From assembly GCF_017654485.1 (NCBI RefSeq), contig NZ_CP061091.1, positions 2,796,501-2,860,500 on the forward strand: DNA of 64,000 nucleotides, written 5' to 3'. The translations under genes and the position numbers were made by a program. Positions within the stretch are counted from its first letter, which is position 1, and the number at the start of each line of letters is the position of its first letter. The notes under the pieces were generated by a model. That model was not told the origin of the DNA and made no database searches. It saw only the letters and a program-made list of their open reading frames with translations. The DNA is from Roseomonas marmotae (lineage in GTDB: Bacteria; Pseudomonadota; Alphaproteobacteria; Acetobacterales; Acetobacteraceae). Positions 35,395-44,810 of this stretch are shown piece by piece.

Positions 35395-36599
35395 GCTACG
35401 TCTTCCGCCAGCCGCAAGCCGCTGAACTGCCAGCGCGCCCCGGGCGCGAAGAAGTTCCGGTAGCTCGGGCGCGTATGCTCCGGGGGCGTCGCCAGCGAGC
35501 CGCCGCGCAGCACCATCTGGTTGATCATGAACTTGCCGTTGTATTCGCCGACCGCCCCAGCCCAGGGCCGGAAGCCGGGATAGGGGCGATAGGCGCTGCC
35601 GGTCCATTGCCAGCAGATGCTGTCCGCATCGGCAAAGTCCGGCAGGGCGGTGGCCGCCGCCTCCCATTCCTGTTCCGTGGGCAGGCGCTTGCCGGCCCAG
35701 CGGGAGAAGGCGTCGGCCTCGTACCACGAGATATGGCAGACCGGCTGCTCCGGCTCCAGGGCACGAAGCCCGCCGAGGCCGAACTGCATCCACTGGCCGT
35801 CGCGCTCCTCCCAGTAGAGCGGCGCCTCCCAGCCTTCGGCCTGGCACATGGCCCAGCCCTCGCTCATCCAGAGCAGCGGCTGTCGGTAGCCGCCGTCCTG
35901 CATGAAGGCCAGCCATTCCCCGTTGGTCACCAGGCGATCGGCGATGCGATAGGGCGAGAGATAGGTCGGGTGCCGTGGCGTCTCGTTATCGAACGCGAAG
36001 CTGTCCCCGTCATGGCCGATATCTACGACGCCGGCCGGGCCGTCGAGCATCCGGGCCGGGCCGGCCGTGGCGGGTGGCGGCTGCCATGCGGCGTCATAAG
36101 CCGGCCGCAGCGGATTGGCGCTGAGGGCATGGAGGATGTCGGTCAGCAGCAGTTCCTGATGCTGCTTCTCATGCTGCAATCCGAGTTCGAGCAGCGCCGG
36201 AACCTCGGCCGGCGGATCGCGCAGCAAACCCGCCATGGCCTCGTCCACGGCCGTGCGGTACTCCCCCACCTCCTCGCAGGAGGGCCGTGTCAGCATCCCC
36301 CGCTTCGGGCGGGCATATCGCGGCCCGGCAGCCTCGTAGTAAGAGTTGAACAGGAAAGCGTATTCTTCCCGCACGCGGCGATAGCCGGGCAGGAAGGGCA
36401 GCAGCAGAAAGGTTTCGAAGAACCAAGTGGTATGCGCACGGTGCCACTTGGCAGGACTGGCATCGGGCATGGACTGCACGACCTGATCCTCGGGCGACAG
36501 CGGCGCCGTCAACCTATCTGTCCAGGTACGCGTGTCGCGGTAGCGGGCCGCCAGCGCATCCTTACCGGCTCCCACCACCTGGCGGTGAAAAACATTCAT
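35391..36599 (-). CDS. egtB: Ergothioneine biosynthesis sulfoxide synthase
   Basis: 402 residues from the ATG at 36599, with GGGGGAG upstream. The N-terminal DinB-like domain supplies the iron ligands (KWHRAHTTWFFE and LQHEKQHQELLL). The C-terminal formylglycine-generating-type domain has GHDGDSFAFDNETPRHP, YEADAFSRWAGKRLPTEQEWEAAA and the closing LRGGSLATPPEHTRPSYRNFF. EgtB joins hercynine to a cysteine-type thiol with O2. Translationally coupled to egtD. Ergothioneine protects against oxidative stress. Confidence 0.94.
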   Translation of the reverse strand: MNVFHRQVVGAGKDALAARYRDTRTWTDRLTAPLSPEDQVVQSMPDASPAKWHRAHTTWFFETFLLLPFLPGYRRVREEYAFLFNSYYEAAGPRYARPKRGMLTRPSCEEVGEYRTAVDEAMAGLLRDPPAEVPALLELGLQHEKQHQELLLTDILHALSANPLRPAYDAAWQPPPATAGPARMLDGPAGVVDIGHDGDSFAFDNETPRHPTYLSPYRIADRLVTNGEWLAFMQDGGYRQPLLWMSEGWAMCQAEGWEAPLYWEERDGQWMQFGLGGLRALEPEQPVCHISWYEADAFSRWAGKRLPTEQEWEAAATALPDFADADSICWQWTGSAYRPYPGFRPWAGAVGEYNGKFMINQMVLRGGSLATPPEHTRPSYRNFFAPGARWQFSGLRLAEDVA

Positions 36600-37031
36600 G
36601 GCGCCGCTCTCCCCCGGTAGCACTGCAGATCTGTCGGCTGGCCGGCAAGCCGTATCCTGATGGCCGATGGCCTCCCGAACCGGCAACGTCACTGGAGCCG
36701 CTCGGTTGCGGGAAGAGAGATCTGTTCCGGGTTACGACTGCGATGGGCCGGCGGGCTGTCCGCGACATGGCAACCGGTATGCCGCGCCCTGGGCTCGGCG
36801 GGCCGGATGCAGGATTGAAAGGCCCTTGCCTGCGCCCCCGGCTGTGCCGTGCGGCACACGGCCTGGCTGCCGCTGGGCAGCACCCGTCATGGCCCCTGGC
36901 GCTGCCAGCGCCAGGGACCATGCCAGGGGACCAGGAACCTTCGCGGCTTATGGAAGCCAAAGCTCCACGGCCCGCTTCTACCTGGGGCAGGCGCCCTGCT
37001 GATCCTGACCCGGCATCTGCGGCAGAATGCT
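36600..37031. other. Intergenic region upstream of egtB
   Basis: About 430 bases between the GntR gene and egtB, which run in the same direction. It holds a strong 16-bp hairpin at 36888-36922 (listed separately) and must contain the egt promoter. No gene is supported. Confidence 0.55.
36888..36922. terminator. Strong hairpin downstream of the GntR gene
   Basis: Sixteen-base arms with one mismatch flank a 3-base loop; the inner ten pairs are CCCTGGCGCT with AGCGCCAGGG. It lies about 110 bases after the GntR stop. There is no T-run, so it would be a Rho-helped terminator or a message-stabilising structure rather than a classic intrinsic terminator. Confidence 0.4.
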
Positions 37032-37808
37032 TCAGCCCTCGGCTCTGCCGGTCGCCAGCTTGATGTCGATGCGGACCATGTCGCCGCGGTAGATGCCGTC
37101 CGCCACCAGGATGACGCGTCCGTCCTGTTCGATGGCGACGCGCCGCACATGGGCCACCGGCGCGTTCAGCGGCATCTTCAGCCGCTCCGCCACTTCCACA
37201 TCCGCCGTGCTGATGGTCAGGGTCTGGCGGGCATCGGCGATCGTCACGCCCGGCAGGCTGGCCACCAGGTTCAGCGCCGTGCGGCTGTGCAGGTCCTCCG
37301 CCTTGACCTTCGGCCAGAGTTGCTCATCCAGGTAGACATCGGCCAGCAGGAAGGGCTGGCCGTCGCGCCAATGGCGCCGCCGGACATGGCGGTAGCTGGC
37401 CGCCGCGCTGCCGAGGTCGGTGGGCATCACCGGCGGCATGGCGCCGCCCTCGCTGCCCAGGATCTCGATCTCCGCCCCTTCCCGGGAGCGCAGCAGGCCG
37501 GACCAGTCGGTCTGCACCTCGCACCACAGGCGGTTCTGCCCCTGGCTGCGCACGAAGGTGCCCTTGGCGCGGAAGCGCTCGATCAGCCCCTCCCCCTCCA
37601 GCTGCCCCAGCGCCTGCCGGATGGTGGCGCGCGCCACGCCGCACTCGGCCGCCAGTTCCTCCACCGTCGGAATCTGCTGCCCGCTGCGCCACGCGCCGGA
37701 GGCGATGCGGCTGCGGAACAGGGTGGCCAGCTGCAGGTAACGCGGAACCGCACTGCGGTTCAGGTCCACAACACCCCGAAGGCTCGCGGCGGGTGAGGTC
37801 TTCATCAT
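37032..37808 (-). CDS. GntR family regulator with UTRA domain (HutC subfamily)
   Basis: 258 residues from the ATG at 37808, with AGGGG close upstream. The N-terminal winged helix-turn-helix is PRYLQLATLFRSRIASGAWRSGQQIPTVEELAAECGVARATIRQALGQLEGEGLIERFRAKGTF. The C-terminal UTRA ligand domain ends in HVRRVAIEQDGRVILVADGIYRGDMVRIDIKL. UTRA regulators bind small organic acids, sugars or amines. Its natural target is not beside it: the next upstream gene is a broken LLM flavoprotein, which may once have been regulated by it. An imperfect inverted repeat at 37879-37901 may be its operator. Confidence 0.9.
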   Translation of the reverse strand: MMKTSPAASLRGVVDLNRSAVPRYLQLATLFRSRIASGAWRSGQQIPTVEELAAECGVARATIRQALGQLEGEGLIERFRAKGTFVRSQGQNRLWCEVQTDWSGLLRSREGAEIEILGSEGGAMPPVMPTDLGSAAASYRHVRRRHWRDGQPFLLADVYLDEQLWPKVKAEDLHSRTALNLVASLPGVTIADARQTLTISTADVEVAERLKMPLNAPVAHVRRVAIEQDGRVILVADGIYRGDMVRIDIKLATGRAEG

Positions 37809-37878
37809 GCACCCCTGTTTGCGGCACCGGAGAGGGCGCGCCAAGCCCCCTCCGTCCGGCCGCCCATAAGACGACCCG

Positions 37879-37901
37879 TAAAGGTCAATTATCTGACTTT
37901 A
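37879..37901. promoter_or_regulatory. Possible GntR operator
   Basis: TAAAGGTCA and TGACTTTA form an inverted repeat with one bulged G and a 6-base centre, about 70 bases upstream of the GntR start. Autoregulation is common in this family. The site also overlaps the 3' end of the LLM pseudogene. Confidence 0.35.
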
Positions 37902-38700
37902 TCATCGAGACGGGAAAAACGCACAAGATACGACGCCTGTCACGCCGCCCGCTTCTCGCCGGCGGCCTCGGCCTGCCGGCACTGCAAACCACGTCCGGCC
38001 GTCCGCGGACTGCCCGTCGGATGCTTTGGGATGAAGGCATCTGGGCTGACAGGGGCTCCCGCCCCAGGCGTGGCCGACGTAAGGCCGCTTGCCGCCGGGC
38101 AGCCGAACCGATGATGCAAGAGCCTCCTGCCATCGTATCATCGATATCGCAGGACAGGCGATAGGGAGCAGGCATGTCGAAGCGCCGCCAGAGTTCGACG
38201 AACGTGTCGTGCCAGCGGGCGAAGGCGGGTGCCGCGATGCGTCGTGCCTCGGCATCGTCACGGGCGATGAGGATCATGCGCATCAGGAGGGCCGCAGCCT
38301 CATACCGGTCCTCAGCCAGATCGCGCGTAACGCCGAAGAATTCCGACTCCATCGGCACGCCGCCGCGCCCGATCCCGAGATCCAGCCGCCCAAGGCTGAG
38401 ATGATCGAGCTTGCAGAATTCCTCGAAGGCCCGCAGCGGATGACAGAGGTTCAGCAACATGACCATGGGGCCAAGCCGGATCCGGCTCTTGCGCTGGGCA
38501 GCTGCCGCGAGAAAGAGATTGGGCGAGGCAGCCAGCCCATGGCGCGTGCCGTGATGCTCGGCCGGGTGATATCCACGGAAGCCGGCTTCCTCATAGGCCT
38601 CAATGAGCCGTAGACGATCTTCGAACTGCTGCGCGACCGATGATCCCCGAATCGTCCATGTGGGCGAAGATACCGAATGATGCCCGGGAAGATTGAACCG
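37885..38700 (-). pseudogene. Broken LLM class flavin-dependent monooxygenase
   Basis: The first part is a good bacterial-luciferase-like barrel: FEDRLRLIEAYEEAGFRGYHPAEHHGT, SPNLFLAAAAQRKSRIRLGPMVMLLNLCHPLRAFEEFCKLDHLSLGRLDLGIGRG and PMESEFFGV. After RYEAAALLMRM the sequence jumps straight to IARDDAEARRIAAPAFARWH, a C-terminal element, so roughly 100 residues are missing. The tail then runs out of frame into Arg-rich junk, while a neighbouring frame carries the expected YVGHAWG-like end. It is not functional. The substrate of the former enzyme is unknown. Confidence 0.7.
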
Positions 38701-38715
38701 AATGCACCAGCACAC

Positions 38716-39118
38716 TCTAAGTTAGCGGTTCCTGTATCGCCCAGGTCGATGACAGGACGCTGACCGTCACACACTGAAGCTACGGCTGTAACCATTCCCG
38801 GTATTTCTGCTGCATCCGGGACGGCTGCGCCCACCCGTGCAGCGCAAACAGCCCGGACGCCCTTCTTCCCAAGTGCCGAGGCTGTGCTGCCTCGCCTTCG
38901 GACGGGGGGCTTCGAGCCGCCATTACAGTTGGCGTTCATGACGATGCGAGTGGCAATGATTACCGGTGAGCAGAGATGCTGACCGACCCCTATGCGCCGC
39001 CAAGTGTGGTCGAAAAAAGGATACCTCAGCACGTCCTAAGGAAGGCCCGCCAGGCGTCTTGGTCTTTCCCTTGGCCGTCCCGTGTTGGCCAGCGCAGCGA
39101 AACATCGCCGGTGCCGAA
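38716..39118. other. Intergenic region, no gene recognised
   Basis: About 400 bases between two minus-strand genes. Frames on the plus strand are shadows running into the regulator gene. No repeat or terminator stands out. Confidence 0.5.
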
Positions 39119-41698
39119 TTACAAGTGCAGCGCGACAGCGAAGGCCTCGGCCACGATCTCCTCCTCCAGAAGACTGGCCCCCTGCGCCGCGAGAAGGTCC
39201 AGCTCACCGGGCGCCAGGCGCTGGCATAGCAGCGCGAGGAACCGCTCGTGGACAGCCTGCGAGCCAGCACTCCGCACGGTTCCCCTCTGTGCATGGCAGG
39301 AGCGGACATAGCCGAAGAGACGCCCTGCCGTAGCGAGGTTGCCCTCGGCCGCCGCGATCAGCCCCAGGCTTTCCAGGTTGACGGTCACCTCATGCTGCAA
39401 ACCCATGATCCGGGCAGCGGCCAACCGCTCCGCGACGATCGGGCGCGCGCGGGCAATGTCGCCCTCCGCCAGAAGGTAGGACGCTATGGCCCCGCCAATA
39501 TGCTGTACCCAGGCGGAGCGGACCCGAACCGGCCCGAGCGAGGCCAGTGCCTCCTGTGCGACCGCGACAGCTTCGCTGACCCGGCCCGCCGCGAACTGGA
39601 CCTCAGCGATACCTCCCAAGGTCAGGGCGATGTCACGTGGGCTTCGGAGGCGACGGGCCATGGAGAGTGCCTCCTCCAGGTCAGCGCGGGCGGCATCGGG
39701 CTCGCCGCCGCGGGAGCGGGCCACGGCCCGCACCCTCAGCCAGGACACGAGAGCCTTGCTCTCCCTCCCTTCGCGCAACAGCCCACCTGCCTCTTCGAGG
39801 AGTGGCGCGGCGGCGGCAAGAGCCCCTGTGACGATGTGCTGCCAGGCCTGCCGCCATAGCGCCCGCCCGAGGTCGATCCGGCTGCCGGCGGCGCGGAGCA
39901 GCGCGACGGCCCGGCGCGACGCGTCGAGCGCCTGAACGCCCCCGGGCGCCAGCCACCCGCAGCGGCCGAGCCACAGCCGGCCAGCGACGTCGGGCGGGGT
40001 CCCCTCGTTGATCCTGGAGATCGCCAGATCAAACCAGTCGTGCAACTCGCTTGTCAGTGAGAGCTCGCCCCAGACATGCTCGGTCAGGCTCGCCAGCTCC
40101 ACCCCGAGGCGCTCATCGCCATTCGGCCCGAAAGCCCAGGCCAGGCTTGTCCGGAGATTTTCGATCTCGGGCGCATAGAGCGCGAACCAGTCGTCATCCG
40201 CCATGAACGGCCAGTCCGCCTCGGCCCGTTCATATGCCTTTGCCAGCCACCGCACCAGACGGCCCCTCACCTCCACCAGGTCGGACGCAGACAGGCGCTC
40301 CGCGGCGTAATAGCGCGTAGAGTCCAGCAGGCGGTAACGTGCCTGAACCCCTGCCAGATCCGCCTGCACCAGCGACTTGTCCACCAGCGTGGCGATCAAG
40401 CCGCAGACCTCATCCTCCCCCAACGCGCCCCCCACCACGAAGGAGGCTGATTCCGAAGTCCAGTTGCCCGCGAATGCCGATAGGCGCAGGAGAAGCATAC
40501 GCTCCGTCGGCTCAAGCAGGTCGAGGCTCCAGCCGATGGTGGCCCTCAGCGTCTGTTGCCGCGCGAGTGCCGTTCGCCGTCCCGCCGTGAGCAGGCCGAA
40601 GCGCCGCTCCAACCTTTCACGGAGTTCCGTCAGGGTCAGCGCCTGCAGCGCGGGGGCCGCGAGTTCGATGGCGAGCGGGATGCCGTCCAGCCGCCGACAG
40701 ATCTCCATGATCTCCCGCGCGTCGGCATCGCCCGGCACGAACCTGCCGAGCACCGCGCGGGCGCGTTCGATGAAGAGTTCGCTGGCCGGGTAGTCGCCAA
40801 GCCTGTCGGCCGTGATGGCAACTTCGGGCGCCGCCGCGTCCAGCGGCTGCAACCGGTGCAACCCCTCGCCCTCAGCCCGGAGGGGCTCCCGGCTGGTTGA
40901 CAGGATGGTGATGCCGGGGCAGCTTCGCAGGACCGCCTCGGCAGCATCGGCCGCCGCATGCAGCAGGTGCTCGCATCCGTCAAGCACGAGCAGTCCGCGC
41001 CTGCAGGCCAGCCAGGAGACCACCACGCGCAGCACCTCCCCGCCGCCGATGTCGATGCCGAGGGCCGAGCCGATCGTCGCCATGACGAGGCGCGAGTCCT
41101 CCACCGGGCCGAGATCGGCAAGCCAGACGCCATCCAGGTAGCCTTGGCAGGCGCGGTCGGCGACGGCCAGCGCGAGCCTCGTCTTGCCTACTCCTCCGGC
41201 GCCCACCACCGTGACGAGGCGCGTTTCGCGGAGCCGCGCTTCCACCTGTTCGAGATCGGCGTCCCGGCCGATCAACTTCGTCAGCGGGCGCGGCAGATCT
41301 CCTCGCCAGGACCCGGCCTCGCCCGCCTCCCCCGTATCGGCCGGTGCGGGGGGCGGAGTGGGCCCGGGATGCCGCGGGCTCTCGGCCGGCACTTCGGCAA
41401 CAGAGGCGACGAACCGGTACCCCCGGCCTGACAGGGTCGCGATGATGCCGCTGCCGAGAAGCTTGCGCAGGGCGGCGATATGAACAGTGAGATTGCCCTC
41501 CTCCACGACGCGGCCGGGCCAGACCAGGTCCAGCAGCTCATCCTTGGAAACGACGCGGTCCCGCCGCTCCACCAGGGCGAGGAGCAGGTCGAAGGCGCGC
41601 CCACGGATCGGCACCTCCCTCCCTTCAGCAGCAAGGATGCGTCGCTCCGGGACAAGGCGATAAGGTCCAAAGGCGAAGGCTTTCGCGACGTCGAACAT
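39119..41698 (-). CDS. Winged-helix/STAND ATPase transcriptional regulator
   Basis: 859 residues from the ATG at 41698, with GAGGAG eight bases upstream. An OmpR-type winged helix occupies residues 5-100 (FDLLLALVERRDRVVSKDELLDLVWPGRVVEEGNLTVHIAALRKLL, ending GRGYRF). Then comes a STAND/NB-ARC ATPase with Walker A VVGAGGVGKTRLA near residue 165 and Walker B GLLVLDGCEHLL. The remaining half is helical repeats of TPR type. Such AfsR/CadC-like proteins are signal-sensing activators. It faces the Ohr-like gene across a 150-base gap and probably controls that gene and the two hydrolases beyond. Confidence 0.88.
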   Translation of the reverse strand: MFDVAKAFAFGPYRLVPERRILAAEGREVPIRGRAFDLLLALVERRDRVVSKDELLDLVWPGRVVEEGNLTVHIAALRKLLGSGIIATLSGRGYRFVASVAEVPAESPRHPGPTPPPAPADTGEAGEAGSWRGDLPRPLTKLIGRDADLEQVEARLRETRLVTVVGAGGVGKTRLALAVADRACQGYLDGVWLADLGPVEDSRLVMATIGSALGIDIGGGEVLRVVVSWLACRRGLLVLDGCEHLLHAAADAAEAVLRSCPGITILSTSREPLRAEGEGLHRLQPLDAAAPEVAITADRLGDYPASELFIERARAVLGRFVPGDADAREIMEICRRLDGIPLAIELAAPALQALTLTELRERLERRFGLLTAGRRTALARQQTLRATIGWSLDLLEPTERMLLLRLSAFAGNWTSESASFVVGGALGEDEVCGLIATLVDKSLVQADLAGVQARYRLLDSTRYYAAERLSASDLVEVRGRLVRWLAKAYERAEADWPFMADDDWFALYAPEIENLRTSLAWAFGPNGDERLGVELASLTEHVWGELSLTSELHDWFDLAISRINEGTPPDVAGRLWLGRCGWLAPGGVQALDASRRAVALLRAAGSRIDLGRALWRQAWQHIVTGALAAAAPLLEEAGGLLREGRESKALVSWLRVRAVARSRGGEPDAARADLEEALSMARRLRSPRDIALTLGGIAEVQFAAGRVSEAVAVAQEALASLGPVRVRSAWVQHIGGAIASYLLAEGDIARARPIVAERLAAARIMGLQHEVTVNLESLGLIAAAEGNLATAGRLFGYVRSCHAQRGTVRSAGSQAVHERFLALLCQRLAPGELDLLAAQGASLLEEEIVAEAFAVALHL

Positions 41699-41846
41699 AG
41701 CTGAGCTCCTCACTCCTTTGGGGAATTTTGCATTTCTTTGCTCGGCCCCGCCATGCGGCGGCAGCCATCATCCGGCGGCGAGGGAGATTACACTCGGAGG
41801 GCCCGGCCGACCCACCCCAAGCACGGGCACAACGGAAAGGTGCGAC

Positions 41847-42275
41847 TTGAAAACTTTTTACACGGCCGCAGTCGACGTCGAAGGCGGCCGAGGCGGCCAG
41901 GCGACGGGGATCGGCGGGGTGTCGTGCCTCACACTCGCCGATCCCCGGGAACTCGGTGGCAGCGGAACCGGCACCAACCCCGAGCAGCTCCTGGCGGTCG
42001 CTCTGGGCGCGAGCTTCGGGAGTGCTCTCGATCTCGAGGCGCGGCAGATCGGCTGCGTGATCGAACCGCTCCGCGTGACGGCATCCGTCAGCCTAGGGCA
42101 TGGCGATTCCGACTACCACGCCATTTCGGTCGAGCTACGCTGCCACCTCCCCTCCCTGCCCCGCGGGATCGCCGAGCGCCTGCTGCGCGCCGCCCGTGAT
42201 GCATGCCCTTACTGCAGGATGATACGTGGGGATGTCGAGATCACCGTTCTGCTCGCCAGCGTGGACGAGGTCTGA
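41847..42275 (+). CDS. OsmC/Ohr family protein lacking the peroxidatic cysteine
   Basis: 142 residues from a TTG at 41847 with GGAAAGG seven bases upstream; this gives the normal Ohr length, and no ATG is available. The Ohr signature VDVEGGRGGQATG, ELGGSGTGTNPEQLLAVAL and ACPYCRMIRGDVEITV is clear. In true Ohr enzymes the segment after TNPEQLFAAG is ACF, whose Cys reduces organic hydroperoxides. Here it reads GASF, with Ser56 at that place, while the resolving Cys120 remains. It is therefore probably not an ordinary peroxidase. It lies first in a cluster of hydrolases facing the STAND regulator. Confidence 0.8.
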   Translation: MKTFYTAAVDVEGGRGGQATGIGGVSCLTLADPRELGGSGTGTNPEQLLAVALGASFGSALDLEARQIGCVIEPLRVTASVSLGHGDSDYHAISVELRCHLPSLPRGIAERLLRAARDACPYCRMIRGDVEITVLLASVDEV

Positions 42276-42538
42276 ACCGCGCAGGCTGGAAAAATTTGGA
42301 TGTTTTTGTCGGCACCACCATGACGCCGCGGCATTCCTGCATGATTTTCACGGCGAACGACGTCGGCAGCGGCGGATCCGGGCAAGGGAGAGCCGGCCTT
42401 GCACAACTGTTCCGACCGGCGATGCCTCCTCCGTGGAGCGGGTCCGGCTGCCGTCACTGACGCGGCACGCTCGCCGAGCGAGATGGCGGCCCAAGCCGAC
42501 CCCACACTCCGCCAGTCAACCAGTCCGAAGGGAGCAGG

Positions 42539-43378
42539 ATGATGAACACGGTCACAACGCCAGACGGCACGCAGATATTCTACAAGGATTGGGGCCCCAA
42601 GGACGCCCAGCCCCTTGTCTTCCACCACGGCTGGCCACTCAGCGCAGATGACTGGGATGCCCAGCTGCTCTACTTCCTGAACAAAGGCTATCGCGTCGTC
42701 GCCCATGACCGGCGCGGCCATGGCCGCTCCGCGCAGGTTGGCGAGGGGCATGACATGGACCATTACGCCGCTGATGTCGCCGCGGTCGTAGCGCATCTCG
42801 ACCTCAGGAACGCTGTCCATATCGGCCACTCCACTGGCGGCGGCGAGGCGGCACGCTATGTAGCCCGACATGGCCATGTGCAAGGGCGCGTGTCGAAGCT
42901 CGTCCTGATCGGCGCGGTACCGCCCATCATGGCGCGAACCGAAGCCTATCCCGGCGGCCTTCCGATCGAGGTCTTCGACAACTTTCGCCAGCAGCTCGCC
43001 GCCAACCGCGCGCAGTTCTACCTCGACGTCGCCAGCGGCCCCTTCTACGGCTTCAACCGGCCGGGCGTGCAGGTCGCGCAAGGCGCGGTCCAAAACTGGT
43101 GGCGCCAGGGCATGATGGGTGGCGCCAAGGCGCATTACGAGGGAATCAAGGCCTTCTCGGAAACCGATTTCACCGAGGATCTGAAGGCCATTGACGTGCC
43201 GGCACTGGTGATGCACGGCGGTGACGATCAGATCGTGCCAATCGCCGCCTCCGCGAGGCTTTCGGCGAAGCTTCTGAAAAAATCGACTCTCAAGGTCTAC
43301 GAAAATTTCTCACATGGCATGTGCACGACGCAGGCTGATGTCGTGAACCCAGACCTCCTTGCCTTCATCCAGGCCTGA
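42539..43378 (+). CDS. Alpha/beta hydrolase, non-heme chloroperoxidase type
   Basis: 279 residues; the ATG at 42542 is an equally good start behind GGGAGCAGGA. The sequence is typical of cofactor-free haloperoxidases/perhydrolases: [33 protein letters not shown], nucleophile elbow [13 protein letters not shown], Asp in [10 protein letters not shown] and His in NFSHGM. These enzymes are esterases that also form peracids from carboxylic acids and peroxide. The nearby Ohr-like protein makes a link to peroxide chemistry possible, though unproven. It is followed closely by a second hydrolase. Confidence 0.88.
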   Translation: MMNTVTTPDGTQIFYKDWGPKDAQPLVFHHGWPLSADDWDAQLLYFLNKGYRVVAHDRRGHGRSAQVGEGHDMDHYAADVAAVVAHLDLRNAVHIGHSTGGGEAARYVARHGHVQGRVSKLVLIGAVPPIMARTEAYPGGLPIEVFDNFRQQLAANRAQFYLDVASGPFYGFNRPGVQVAQGAVQNWWRQGMMGGAKAHYEGIKAFSETDFTEDLKAIDVPALVMHGGDDQIVPIAASARLSAKLLKKSTLKVYENFSHGMCTTQADVVNPDLLAFIQA

Positions 43379-43421
43379 GCGCCGCTGCCTGCACCCTCTA
43401 TTCCCCAAGAAAGGATTTGCC

Positions 43422-44207
43422 ATGACACGACGCGAACTTATCGCCGCCAGCGCCGCGGCAGGCATCGCCAGCGCCGCACAGGCACAACCAACCAGCCAGA
43501 CCTCCTCGTCGCAGCCGGTCCGGAACGTGGTGCTGGTGCACGGCGCCTTCGCCGACGGCTCAGGTTGGCGCGGCGTGTATAACGATCTGATCGCCCGTGG
43601 CTACCGCGTCAGCATCGTGCAGAACCCGCTCACCTCCCTCGCCGACGACGTCGCCTCAACCAAGCGGGTACTCGAACGGCAGGACGGTCCGGTTGTCCTC
43701 GTTGGCCACAGCTGGGGGGGCACTGTCATCACGGAAGCAGGCGCCGACCCGAAGGTCGTAGCCCTTGTCTATGTTTCAGCTCTCTCACCCGACCAGGATG
43801 AAAACACCGCCCAGCAATATGAGGGCTTCGTAGCCCCGCCCGAATTTGTTATCGACACGCGTGATGACGGGTTCGGCTTCATCAAAGCAGAAAACTTCAA
43901 GGCTGGCTTCGCAGCCGATGCGAGCGACGCGGACGCGGCCTTCATGCGCGATTCGCAGGTTCCGATCGCCATGTCCGCCTTCGGCACCAAACTTTCCCAG
44001 GCAGCCTGGAGAAGCAAGCCAAGCTGGGCGGTGATTGCGACCGACGATAAGGCATTCGACCTTCGCATGCTGCGCCACATGGCAAGCCGTATCGGCGCGA
44101 AAGTCACCGAGGTCCAGGCCAGCCACGCGGTCTTCATGACCCAGCCGAAGGCCGTAGCAGACGTGATCGACCAGGCCGCGAAATCGGCATCGCGCAAAGC
44201 AGGCTGA
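43422..44207 (+). CDS. Exported alpha/beta hydrolase
   Basis: 261 residues from the ATG at 43422, with AAGAAAGGA upstream. The N-terminus MTRRELIAASAAAGIASAAQAQ is a Tat-like signal peptide (RRELI) with an AQA cleavage site. The mature enzyme has VVLVHGAFADGSGWRGVY, nucleophile elbow GHSWGGTVITEA and a late catalytic His in QASHAVFM. It resembles the salicylate-esterase/hydroxynitrile-lyase-like group. It is 43 bases after the perhydrolase gene and likely co-transcribed, working in the periplasm on an unknown ester. Confidence 0.87.
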   Translation: MTRRELIAASAAAGIASAAQAQPTSQTSSSQPVRNVVLVHGAFADGSGWRGVYNDLIARGYRVSIVQNPLTSLADDVASTKRVLERQDGPVVLVGHSWGGTVITEAGADPKVVALVYVSALSPDQDENTAQQYEGFVAPPEFVIDTRDDGFGFIKAENFKAGFAADASDADAAFMRDSQVPIAMSAFGTKLSQAAWRSKPSWAVIATDDKAFDLRMLRHMASRIGAKVTEVQASHAVFMTQPKAVADVIDQAAKSASRKAG

Positions 44208-44239
44208 TCCTGGCGGCACCCGACCCGGGCCATGCCAAA

Positions 44240-44810
44240 AGCAGGCGGGCGGATCTCTCAGTATCCGCTCGCCTCTGCCCGGTTGTGAGACCTCCTTGGC
44301 GTCCTCAGCAATGAGGCGTGCGCGGGCGATGTCCTCTGGTCCGGCTCGACCTTCAGGTGTTTCGGGTTTGCGGCGGGCGAGCTTTCGTCGCGCCCGGAGG
44401 CGTTCCTTGACAACCTGGCCGGGCGTCCTGCCGTCGAGGACGCGCTGGCGGCGGGCGTTGTAGGCGGCGTTGAAGCCTCGGAGCAGCTGCTCGAGCTGGG
44501 CATGGGACCAGATGGCGATGCCCAGCACCTCGCTGCCCACCCGTCCGTTGAACTCTCCACCATGCTCCGTTGAATCTCTCCACCATGCCATTTGTCTGCG
44601 GCGGTTGGACGTATGCGTCCAACCGCCGGGTGTGGCGATACGCCGCGCCGGGCTCAGCGCACACCTTGGCAAAAACGGGTGTGAAGCAACTGCCGTTGTC
44701 GGTCAGCTCGTGGGTGAGGCGGAAGGGAAAGGCCTTGGCTGCCTCGCGCAAGAAGGCGATGGCGCTGCGCGCAGTCTCGTCATCTTTCAGATGCGCCAGA
44801 GCCTCCGCTA
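44240..44810 (-). pseudogene. IS481 family transposase remnant
   Basis: The C-terminal half of an IS481 DDE transposase: DDETARSAIAFLREAAKAF, HELTDNGSCFTPVFAKVC (second catalytic Asp), NGMVERFNG (catalytic Glu) and, in another frame, FNGRVGSEVLG and LRGFNAAYNARRQRVLDGRTPGQVV. The frame changes exactly at a near-identical direct duplication of 22-23 bases (44544-44588) spanning the VERFNG codons. The N-terminal half and both terminal inverted repeats are missing. It is inactive. Confidence 0.75.
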
